Positions 1-5,339 of a stretch of 10,545 bases of DNA are shown one piece after another (the stretch's first letter is position 1; every line of letters starts with the position of its first letter). The translations under genes were made by a program, and so were the position numbers. The stretch is from Candidatus Gastranaerophilales bacterium (GTDB lineage: Bacteria; Cyanobacteriota; Vampirovibrionia; Gastranaerophilales; UBA9971). The stretch is from assembly GCA_028277195.1 (NCBI GenBank), contig JANQGS010000076.1, positions 1-10,545 of the forward strand, in the 5' to 3' direction. The notes under the pieces were generated by a model. It made no database searches. It was not told where the DNA came from and saw nothing but the letters and a program-made list of their open reading frames with translations.

Positions 1-515
1 GCCCCGCATATAATTAGCTTTGGTTTGTGCTCAAGGGCCGTTCTTTCCAGCTTTTCATAGTCTATGTAGCCCTCGTCATTTACCCCGTAAGAGGCAACAT
101 CAAAATACATGCCTGAAAAATTTGCCGGGGAACCATGTGTAAGATGACCGCCATTCGAGAGGTCCATGCCGAGTATTTTGTCACCGGGCTTTAGGGCATA
201 TAAAAACACGGCCATGTTTGCCTGTGCCCCGCTATGCGGCTGGACGTTGGCATGTTCTGCCCCGAAGAGTTTTTTTGCTCTTTCCCGGGCCAGGATTTCG
301 ATTTCATCGATTACTTCACAACCGTTATAAAAGCGTTTTCCGGGCTTGCCTTCCGCGTATTTGTTTGTGGGCACTGTTCCGCATGCCGCCATTACGGCGG
401 GACCGGCAAAATTCTCGCTGGCTATCAGCTCTATCGTGGTTCTCTGTCTTTCGAGCTCTTTTTCAATAAGCTCTGCCACTTCATTATCGACTTTTTTAAT
501 TTTTTCCAGTTCCAT
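1..515 (-). CDS. glyA: Serine hydroxymethyltransferase, N-terminal part (cut by window edge)
   Basis: This enzyme interconverts serine and glycine using PLP and tetrahydrofolate, supplying one-carbon units in the cytoplasm. The minus-strand reading gives about 171 residues beginning MELEKIKKVDNEVAELIEKE. Family blocks follow in order: ELIASENF (about 28-35), the NKYAEGKPGKRFYNGCEVID segment (about 51-70), the AEHANVQPHSGAQANMAVF block, and LSNGGHLTHGSP (about 119-130). The PLP-binding lysine and the C-terminal domain lie beyond position 1. The ATG at 515-513 has a good Shine-Dalgarno (GGGAGAG) just upstream, and the N terminus matches the family's usual position. One small oddity is YNGC where most family members have YGGC. 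The gene is divergent from the MNT/HEPN/lysA run. The family assignment is very secure. Confidence 0.96.
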   Translation of the reverse strand, partial: MELEKIKKVDNEVAELIEKELERQRTTIELIASENFAGPAVMAACGTVPTNKYAEGKPGKRFYNGCEVIDEIEILARERAKKLFGAEHANVQPHSGAQANMAVFLYALKPGDKILGMDLSNGGHLTHGSPANFSGMYFDVASYGVNDEGYIDYEKLERTALEHKPKLIICG

Positions 516-556
516 TATGTCTCTCCCTAAATTTACCGGTATTACTTTCAAATTTT

Positions 557-585
557 AGTATAAAAAAAAACAACTGATAAACTTT
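557..585 (-). promoter_or_regulatory. Possible glyA promoter
   Basis: A TATACT -10-like hexamer lies on the minus strand at 562-557, about 42 nt before the glyA start, which would give a 5' UTR of roughly 35 nt. The upstream region is AT-rich with only a poor -35 match (AAAGTT at about 585-580, 17-nt spacer). The call rests on the -10 alone. Confidence 0.3.
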
Positions 586-625
586 AAATGTCATTATTAG
601 GCCACTACCCTGTAAATATGTATTT

Positions 626-652
626 TTGTAAACGGAATTTTTGGTTTATACT
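626..652 (+). promoter_or_regulatory. Possible promoter of the MNT/HEPN/lysA run, perhaps leaderless
   Basis: A TATACT -10 hexamer is at 647-652 and a TTGTAA -35-like hexamer at 626-631 (15-nt spacer, short). The ATG of the MNT gene begins at 659, six bases after the -10, about where transcription would start, and no Shine-Dalgarno precedes it. TGTAAA occurs twice (611-616 and 627-632), the second overlapping the -35, and could be an operator half-site pair. This is inferred from sequence only. Confidence 0.35.
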
Positions 653-658
653 GAAATA

Positions 659-979
659 ATGCCTAAAAAGAAAATAGTTAAAATAGTTCAAGAATTATTA
701 AGGCTTATTAAAGAGCAGTTCCCTGACCTGAAAGGAATATATTTGTACGGCTCTCAAGTTAAAGGCGGTGCTAAAAAAGAAAGTGATATCGATGTTGTGG
801 CACTATTTGATTCAACAAGTTGGGAAAAAACTTTCGAAATTTCAGGAATTCTTTGCGAACTTGATTATAAATATGATATTTTTATTGATTTTAAACCATA
901 TACACTAAATAAACTGAAAGAAAATCCTTATTATTATGACGAAGTTGTGAACAAAGGTATCTATTATGCAGCCTCATAA
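659..979 (+). CDS. MNT-type minimal nucleotidyltransferase (HEPN/MNT antitoxin-like)
   Basis: This is a 106-residue single-domain protein of the DNA polymerase beta superfamily (MNT group). The signature is GSQVKGGAKKESDID: Gly31-Ser32 followed by the metal-binding Asp43 and Asp45. A third acidic position lies in KYDIFIDF (Asp73/Asp77), so the catalytic triad looks intact. The C-terminal block NPYYYDEVVNKGIYY is usual for the family. In characterised HEPN/MNT pairs the MNT protein neutralises the HEPN toxin, in some by adding AMP to it. The ATG at 659 gives the standard family N terminus; an in-frame TTG at 641 would add six residues but overlaps the apparent -10. Its last 14 nt overlap the HEPN gene. 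The gene is clearly more AT-rich than glyA or lysA, which fits horizontal acquisition. The fold is secure; the antitoxin role is inferred from the partner. Confidence 0.88.
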   Translation: MPKKKIVKIVQELLRLIKEQFPDLKGIYLYGSQVKGGAKKESDIDVVALFDSTSWEKTFEISGILCELDYKYDIFIDFKPYTLNKLKENPYYYDEVVNKGIYYAAS

Positions 980-1391
980 AACAACACTTGCACAAGTAGC
1001 TATAGAAAAGTCAGATGAAGCATTAAAAGTCGGTTATGCCAATCTCGATATAAGTTTAACAGTAAGCCAGAACAGGGCTTATTATGCTGTTTTTTATATT
1101 GTCACTGCTTTAGCTTATCTGGACGACTTTATACCATTAATAAAAAGTCACCATAAACTTATGGGAAAATTTAATAAATATTACATACATGAAAATAAAA
1201 TTTTTGATAAGTCATTATCAAAAGTTTATAAATCGTTAATTTTAAATAGAGAAACCGCTGACTATAGTCTTGTAGCTAAAATTGAAAAGGAAACAGTAGT
1301 AAAAAGCCTGGAATCAACAGAAGATTTCATTAAAGCTGTTAAATCCTATATTTTGCAAAGATTAAACGAAGAAAAGGACCGACAAGAATGA
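966..1391 (+). CDS. HEPN domain protein (UPF0332/COG1895-like), partner of the MNT protein
   Basis: This 141-residue, mostly helical protein has the HEPN-type core NRAYYAVFYIVTAL (residues 36-49), a SHHKLMGKF segment (61-69), and NRETADYSL (94-102) followed by long acidic/basic helices. These fit the HEPN subfamily usually paired with an MNT nucleotidyltransferase. HEPN toxins are typically RNases with an R-X4-6-H motif. Here the equivalent place reads R95-E-T-A-D-Y100 with no histidine, as I recall for the UPF0332 group, so RNase activity cannot be assumed. The ATG at 966 lies inside the MNT gene (14-nt overlap), which implies coupled translation. The stop shares ATGA with the lysA start. 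It is as AT-rich as the MNT gene. Family confidence is high; toxin activity is unproven. Confidence 0.84.
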   Translation: MQPHKTTLAQVAIEKSDEALKVGYANLDISLTVSQNRAYYAVFYIVTALAYLDDFIPLIKSHHKLMGKFNKYYIHENKIFDKSLSKVYKSLILNRETADYSLVAKIEKETVVKSLESTEDFIKAVKSYILQRLNEEKDRQE

Positions 1392-2737
1392 CCTCAACAG
1401 CTAACCAGTCAATAATGCCCATGACAGCCAGGATTAATGACCTTAACCACCTGGAAATAGGCGGTTGCGATACGGTAGGGCTGGTAAAAAAATACGGCTC
1501 CCCCCTTTACGTCTATGATGAATATACCCTGAGAACCTGCTGCAGGGAGTATAAAGAAGCGTTTGCCGGTTATAATAACGTTTTTGTCCTCTATGCCTCA
1601 AAAGCATTCATGTCCCGCACAATTTGCAGGATTATGGAGAGTGAAGGACTCGGGCTTGACGTTGTGTCAGGCGGGGAAATTTATACGGCCGTAAACTCGG
1701 CCTTTCCTATGGAAAAATGTTATTTTAACGGCAATAACAAAACACATGACGAGCTGGAATTTGCCTTATCCTGCAACACAGGCAGGATAACAGTTGATAA
1801 TTTCCATGAACTCAAGCTGTTAAATAAAATTGCCAAATCAAAAAATAAAACTGTTGACATACTGCTTAGAATAACCCCGGGCATAGAATGCCACACCCAT
1901 GAATACATAAAGACCGGGCACCTGGACAGCAAGTTCGGTTTTGACCTGAGCCAGCTTGACGAGGCGGTTTCCCTGATAAAAAAGGAATATTTAAACCTCA
2001 CACTAAGAGGCCTGCATGCCCACATCGGCTCGCAAATATTTGAAACACAGGTTTATGCTGATTTAATCGGTATTGTGATAGAGCAGTTTGCGTATATTAA
2101 GGAAAAATTCGCGCTTTCTCTTGATGAAATGAATATCGGGGGGGGACTGGGCGTAAAGCATAATGAAAACGAAGACCCGCCCTCTGTATATGAGATAGCT
2201 GATGCAATAATTACTTCCCTGGAGGAAAACCTTAAAAGGTACAACCTGGTTGGGCCCAAACTGATTATAGAGCCCGGGCGCAGCATTGTATGCAACTCAG
2301 GAGTAACCCTTTATACCGTGGGCAGCAGTAAGCAGGTCACTGGGGGCAGAAAATATATAGCAGTAGACGGGGGAATGGCTGATAATCCACGTCCCTCCAT
2401 GTACCAGGCGGAATACACCGCTATGGTCGCAAATAAGGCTAAAAATGCCCCCAAAGAGCTTGTTACCGTGGCGGGAAAGTTCTGTGAGTCGGGCGATATA
2501 TTAATCGGGGATATTAACCTGCCCGGTACAGAACCGGGTGATGTATTATGTGTCTTTGCCACAGGCTCGTATAACTACTCAATGGCCAGCCACTACAACA
2601 GAGTGCCTAAACCGGCAGCTGTTATTGTACATAATGGTAAATCTGATGTTATAATAAAAAGGGAAAGTTACCAGGATTTAATATCTTTTGATTTAATTCC
2701 TGAAAGGCTTACTAAAGGTGAGATTAACTATATATAG
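1388..2737 (+). CDS. lysA: Diaminopimelate decarboxylase
   Basis: This PLP enzyme decarboxylates meso-diaminopimelate to L-lysine, the last step of the lysine pathway. The 449-residue product shows the fold-III decarboxylase landmarks in order: PLYVYDEYTLR (39-49), the PLP lysine in YASKAF (Lys72), HIGSQ (212-216), the glycine loop GGGLG (251-255), EPGRS (295-299), and CESGD (366-370), whose cysteine and acidic residues come from the partner subunit. A Tyr-rich C-terminal block (YNYSMASHYNR) follows. Length is slightly above the usual 420 or so because of a loose 20-residue N terminus. The ATG at 1388 is preferred over ATGs at 1415 and 1421 because AAAGGA (1373-1378) sits 9 nt upstream inside the HEPN gene. 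It overlaps the HEPN stop as ATGA, so its translation is probably coupled to that gene. Confidence 0.96.
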   Translation: MTSTANQSIMPMTARINDLNHLEIGGCDTVGLVKKYGSPLYVYDEYTLRTCCREYKEAFAGYNNVFVLYASKAFMSRTICRIMESEGLGLDVVSGGEIYTAVNSAFPMEKCYFNGNNKTHDELEFALSCNTGRITVDNFHELKLLNKIAKSKNKTVDILLRITPGIECHTHEYIKTGHLDSKFGFDLSQLDEAVSLIKKEYLNLTLRGLHAHIGSQIFETQVYADLIGIVIEQFAYIKEKFALSLDEMNIGGGLGVKHNENEDPPSVYEIADAIITSLEENLKRYNLVGPKLIIEPGRSIVCNSGVTLYTVGSSKQVTGGRKYIAVDGGMADNPRPSMYQAEYTAMVANKAKNAPKELVTVAGKFCESGDILIGDINLPGTEPGDVLCVFATGSYNYSMASHYNRVPKPAAVIVHNGKSDVIIKRESYQDLISFDLIPERLTKGEINYI

Positions 2738-2756
2738 CTAAAATTGTATATAGTTA
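2725..2756. repeat. 10-bp perfect inverted repeat across the lysA stop codon
   Basis: TAACTATATA at 2725-2734 and TATATAGTTA at 2747-2756 are perfect reverse complements separated by 12 nt. The lysA TAG (2735-2737) sits at the base of the loop. The stem is almost all A/T and is not followed by a T run, so it is not a canonical terminator. It may instead be a 3'-end stabilising hairpin or a protein-binding palindrome before cdaA. Confidence 0.6.
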
Positions 2757-2783
2757 TTGTAAGTTGCAAGAGGCTGGCCATTA

Positions 2784-3713
2784 ATGTTTGAACAGTTGCC
2801 ACAGGTTTTCCAGTCCTTTTTTGATATTGTTTCCTCTTTAGGCCCTATTAATGTGCCCCTGAGGATTATTAACGTTCTTGAGATATTACTGCTGGCTTTC
2901 CTGGTTTTCAGGGTATACAGGTATATTGCAGGAAGCCATGCAGAGCAGCTGCTTAAGGGGATTTTAGTGCTTATTTTGGCGCTTCTTTTAAGCAGGATGT
3001 TTAATTTGCAGATAATAGGCACTGTCCTGGAAAACGTTGTTAATATTGTTATATTCTCCCTGGTTGTTATTTTCCAGCCGGAATTGCGGAGGCTTTTAGG
3101 CTATCTTGGCCAGAGGGGGTTTATAAACAAGCATATAATTAACCCTGAGGGGGAAACAGAGATTCATAAAATTGTGGATGATATTGTTAATGCGGTAAAA
3201 CATTTAAGCAAATCCCATACCGGCGCTTTAATTGTATTCCAGAACTCAAAGAGCATAGAAAGCGCCACAGAGGTGGGAACAAAGCTAAATGCCTCCATAA
3301 GCACGGAGCTGCTGCTTACTATATTTCATCCCAATACCCCCTTACATGACGGGGCTGTTGTGATAAAAGGTAATAAAATAATAGCTTCCGGGGTACTGCT
3401 GCCGTTGACGGAAGACCCGAAGCTGAGCTGGCAGTACGGCACAAGGCACAGGGCAGCCATTGGCATGTCTGAAATTTCCGATGCCACATGCCTTGTGGTT
3501 TCCGAGGAAACGGGGAATATTTCTGTTGCCCAGGGAGGAAACCTCTCAGGCATTGCCGAGCTGTCTGAGCTGAGAGCGGAACTGGAGTTTTTATACGGGA
3601 TTTCTGAAGAGGTAAAGGAGAAACCCGACGAGGAGGTAAAAGATAAGAATAAATTCAGGTTTTACAATTTTTTCCCGACAGAATTCCCCTTTAAAAAGCA
3701 GGAAAACAAGTAA
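2784..3713 (+). CDS. cdaA: Membrane-bound diadenylate cyclase CdaA (DacA)
   Basis: This enzyme makes cyclic di-AMP from two ATP, a second messenger governing potassium and osmotic balance and the cell wall. The 309-residue protein has three N-terminal membrane helices (about 26-46, 57-73 and 80-98), a short linker, and a DAC/DisA_N domain from about 105 to 270. The catalytic DGA motif is at 189-191 (in PNTPLHDGAVVIKG) and the RHR motif at 221-223 (GTRHRAAIG); VSEETG follows. The tail is charged, about 30 residues long and poorly conserved. The ATG at 2784 follows AAGAGG (2768-2773) at 10 nt. In Firmicutes cdaA is usually followed by a YbbR-domain gene (cdaR) and glmM; neither is here, where a repeat-rich gap and a convergent gene follow instead. 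It lies 46 nt after lysA and may share its transcript. Confidence 0.96.
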   Translation: MFEQLPQVFQSFFDIVSSLGPINVPLRIINVLEILLLAFLVFRVYRYIAGSHAEQLLKGILVLILALLLSRMFNLQIIGTVLENVVNIVIFSLVVIFQPELRRLLGYLGQRGFINKHIINPEGETEIHKIVDDIVNAVKHLSKSHTGALIVFQNSKSIESATEVGTKLNASISTELLLTIFHPNTPLHDGAVVIKGNKIIASGVLLPLTEDPKLSWQYGTRHRAAIGMSEISDATCLVVSEETGNISVAQGGNLSGIAELSELRAELEFLYGISEEVKEKPDEEVKDKNKFRFYNFFPTEFPFKKQENK

Positions 3714-3906
3714 CTACTTGTAACTCTCTTAAACATAGTACCCGGCAGTTATCTTAGCTGCTGAAAGCTGCCATATAAGCAAAATAAAAGCTCATAATTA
3801 AAAAAGGAAGCATAATGCCTATTGCTAAAATAATATCTACTGTATTCATTTACTAAACGTAACTACTCAGGTAGCAGCCAGAATTTTTAGGGTGCTGAGT
3901 AGTTAC
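3706..3906. repeat. Repeat-rich gap between cdaA and the PEP-CTERM gene; MITE-like candidate
   Basis: This gap carries several symmetric elements. ACAAGTA/TACTTGT (3706-3712/3715-3721) is a 7-bp palindrome over the cdaA stop. GGCAG/CTGCC (3744-3748/3768-3772) is a short stem. GTAACTACTCAG (3859-3870) and CTGAGTAGTTAC (3895-3906) form a perfect 12-bp inverted repeat with a 24-nt loop. The 9-mer GTAACTACT also begins at 3710, so 3710-3906 is bounded by inverted copies of GTAACTACT. No arm is followed by a T run on either strand. It could be a small non-autonomous mobile element remnant or a structured 3' region; the sequence alone does not decide. Confidence 0.5.
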
Positions 3907-3912
3907 CCCCAT

Positions 3913-4518
3913 TTAAGCCTTTTTTCTCCTTAAGCCCAAAAGACCTGTAATGCCCAGTAGCCCGAGGGCAACAGATGAAGGCTCGGGGACCGGCGCGTCA
4001 ATTACAAACTGGTCATCCGCAATATTAGAAGTACTGGCTATGCCGGTAAAAGAAAGCAAATCAATACTCCCGGCAGCATAAGACCTGTATGTGGGGCCGC
4101 TGGTGTTCACGGAAACAAGTTCAGATAAAACAACATTCCCGTTTAAAGAGCCTTCTATGAGAACCTGAAGGTTATCATTCTGTGATGCGGTCAGCCATAC
4201 TTCGTTGAAATTGAATAAACCGCCGCCGGATTTTGTTATAACAAGCGGACGGCCACTAATATTATAAGCCTCGTTCGGGGCTGAGAGCAAACCGTTCCCG
4301 TACCCGGGCGGGGTTGTGACAGTTGAGTTCGGGGCATAAACCTTGAGCAGCGACCAGTTAAATCCCTTATACCCGTTAGGCACCCACTCTGCCGTACCCG
4401 GCGCGAGCACTATATCATCAAAATTAATAGTTGTTCCGTCCAATGTAATAGCATTTGCTTTAGGGTAAGAAATAAACAGTAAGGCGATCAGGGCCAATAA
4501 AACCGTTAATTTTTTCAT
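3913..4518 (-). CDS. PEP-CTERM sorting domain exported protein
   Basis: This 201-residue protein has both signals of exosortase processing. There is a Sec signal peptide (MKKLTVLLALIALLFISY, cleavage probable after ANA at residue 23) and a C-terminal PEP-CTERM tail at about 177-201: VPEPSS, a hydrophobic helix rich in Gly/Leu, then RRKKA. The region between is a beta-rich, Asn/Ser/Gly-rich domain of unknown function with no cysteines. Exosortase systems cut at the PEP motif, and substrates are usually surface or exopolysaccharide-associated. The start is taken at 4518 because AAAGGA lies 8 nt upstream and the signal peptide begins there; an upstream in-frame ATG at 4557 would bury the signal behind charged residues. 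No exosortase gene is in this window, so it must be elsewhere in the genome. Confidence 0.93.
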   Translation of the reverse strand: MKKLTVLLALIALLFISYPKANAITLDGTTINFDDIVLAPGTAEWVPNGYKGFNWSLLKVYAPNSTVTTPPGYGNGLLSAPNEAYNISGRPLVITKSGGGLFNFNEVWLTASQNDNLQVLIEGSLNGNVVLSELVSVNTSGPTYRSYAAGSIDLLSFTGIASTSNIADDQFVIDAPVPEPSSVALGLLGITGLLGLRRKKA

Positions 4519-4646
4519 ATGTATAATCCTTTCCTCTTTTACATTACCTGAATACAATTATTTTTATTGTTTAAATTTTATTTCTAAGTAATTTTAATAT
4601 AAAATACCAAAAATTAATACAAATATTTATAAATTATTAAGAAAAT

Positions 4647-4674
4647 TTGACAAATCAAAAGGGGATTGTAAAAT
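4647..4674 (+). promoter_or_regulatory. Sigma-70-type promoter upstream of the glutaredoxin gene
   Basis: TTGACA (4647-4652, a perfect -35) and TAAAAT (4669-4674, one mismatch from TATAAT) are separated by 16 nt. A start near 4681 would leave a leader of about 30 nt containing AAGGAG (4698-4703), 7 nt before the ATG at 4711. This is the best promoter in the window, and its layout resembles the one proposed before manC. Confidence 0.7.
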
Positions 4675-4710
4675 AAAAAGCTGAAATAACAAAAAACAAG
4701 GAGAAAAATT

Positions 4711-4974
4711 ATGGCAAAAGTTGTTACATATACAGTAGATTACTGCCCTTACTGCAATAAGGCAAAAAAACTCCTGAGAGAAAAAGGTATTGAGTTTGAG
4801 GACCACGATATAACAGCAAATGAAAATGAAATGAGGCCAAAACTCGGCGAAATGTTTAATATACAGGGCAGGGTGTCAGTCCCGCAAATCACCGTTAACG
4901 GCAAGCATATAGGCGGCTTTACCGACCTGAAGCAGCTTGATGACTCAGGAGAGCTTGACGAGATGTTGAAATAG
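4711..4974 (+). CDS. grxC: Glutaredoxin (GrxC-type, dithiol)
   Basis: This small thioredoxin-fold oxidoreductase reduces disulfides and glutathione mixed disulfides in the cytoplasm. The 87-residue product carries the dithiol active site C12-P-Y-C15, the cis-proline in VSVPQI (Pro58), and the GGFTDL motif (68-73) that normally contacts the glutathione gamma-glutamyl group (usually GGCDDL or similar). The length is exactly that of bacterial Grx3. The Shine-Dalgarno AAGGAG is 7 nt upstream, behind a strong promoter. It is divergent from the PEP-CTERM gene. The small coiled-coil gene and tgt follow on the same strand and may be co-transcribed. A glutaredoxin fold is certain; the preferred thiol in this organism is unknown. 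Confidence 0.94.
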   Translation: MAKVVTYTVDYCPYCNKAKKLLREKGIEFEDHDITANENEMRPKLGEMFNIQGRVSVPQITVNGKHIGGFTDLKQLDDSGELDEMLK

Positions 4975-5022
4975 ATAAAAAGTTGAATTATAATAAATAA
5001 AATTCCTTACAAAGAGGTAAAT

Positions 5023-5280
5023 ATGGAAAATTATATTTTAGAAGCGTTAAGGATAATTAATCCTGTTCAGTTGCTTTTAATTATACTGGCATTATTTTAT
5101 TTTTATAGCAGGCTGGATAATAAAATTGAAAAACTTGATGAAAAAATAGAAAAAGTCCGTGATGTTGATATAAAAGAACTTTCGCGAAGAATTGATAATG
5201 TAAATTCCCGCCTTGATAACCTTTATACTGCTCCCAAATTAAATTTCAGATTTTTACGGTTAATGCCTGGAGCAGTATAA
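5023..5280 (+). CDS. Small membrane-anchored coiled-coil protein, function unknown
   Basis: This 85-residue protein belongs to no family I recognise. Residues about 14-30 (VQLLLIILALFYFYSRL) form one transmembrane helix. Residues about 31-66 (DNKIEKLDEKIEKVRDVD and on to SRRIDNVNSRLDNL) are charged with heptad-like Ile/Leu/Val spacing and predict a coiled coil, most likely on the cytoplasmic side. The last 17 residues (from Pro71) have a different character and lie on an inverted repeat (5223-5280), so the native C terminus may have been altered. AGAGG (5013-5017) lies 5 nt before the ATG and supports translation. It sits between grxC and tgt. It may be a scaffold or anchoring peptide; no function can be assigned. 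Confidence 0.68.
   Translation: MENYILEALRIINPVQLLLIILALFYFYSRLDNKIEKLDEKIEKVRDVDIKELSRRIDNVNSRLDNLYTAPKLNFRFLRLMPGAV
5223..5280. repeat. 12-bp perfect inverted repeat across the 3' end of the coiled-coil gene
   Basis: TTATACTGCTCC (5223-5234) and GGAGCAGTATAA (5269-5280) are exact reverse complements with 34 nt between them. The right arm ends exactly with the gene's TAA stop. No T run follows, so it is not a normal terminator. It could be a tiny mobile or invertible element that supplied the present C terminus, or a 3' RNA hairpin upstream of tgt. Confidence 0.65.
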
Positions 5281-5339
5281 GCGAAGCGGGAGTTATTCAG
5301 GAAAAAAGCAGCTTAATAAGGCTAAAAACCGTCGAAAAA

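Noticed and set aside
218..558. Three overlapping plus-strand ORFs of 70-98 codons
   Set aside because: They lie antisense to glyA, whose conserved serine hydroxymethyltransferase motifs are unmistakable in the minus strand. Their translations have no family character.
2738..2783. c-di-AMP riboswitch upstream of cdaA
   Set aside because: The gap is only 46 nt and holds no structure of that size or pattern.
3815..3856. 13-codon ORF (MPIAKIISTVFIY) with a fair AAAGGA ribosome-binding site
   Set aside because: It is too short to judge and lies in a repeat-rich gap with no supporting context. Chance is the simplest reading.
3859..3906. Bidirectional intrinsic terminator between cdaA and the PEP-CTERM gene
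   Set aside because: The 12-bp stem is convincing, but neither side is followed by a T run, and the 24-nt loop is large.
4519..4646. Sigma-54 promoter for the PEP-CTERM gene, as expected in some exosortase regulons
   Set aside because: No GG-N10-GC pair is present on the minus strand at a fitting distance. The stretch is simply AT-rich.
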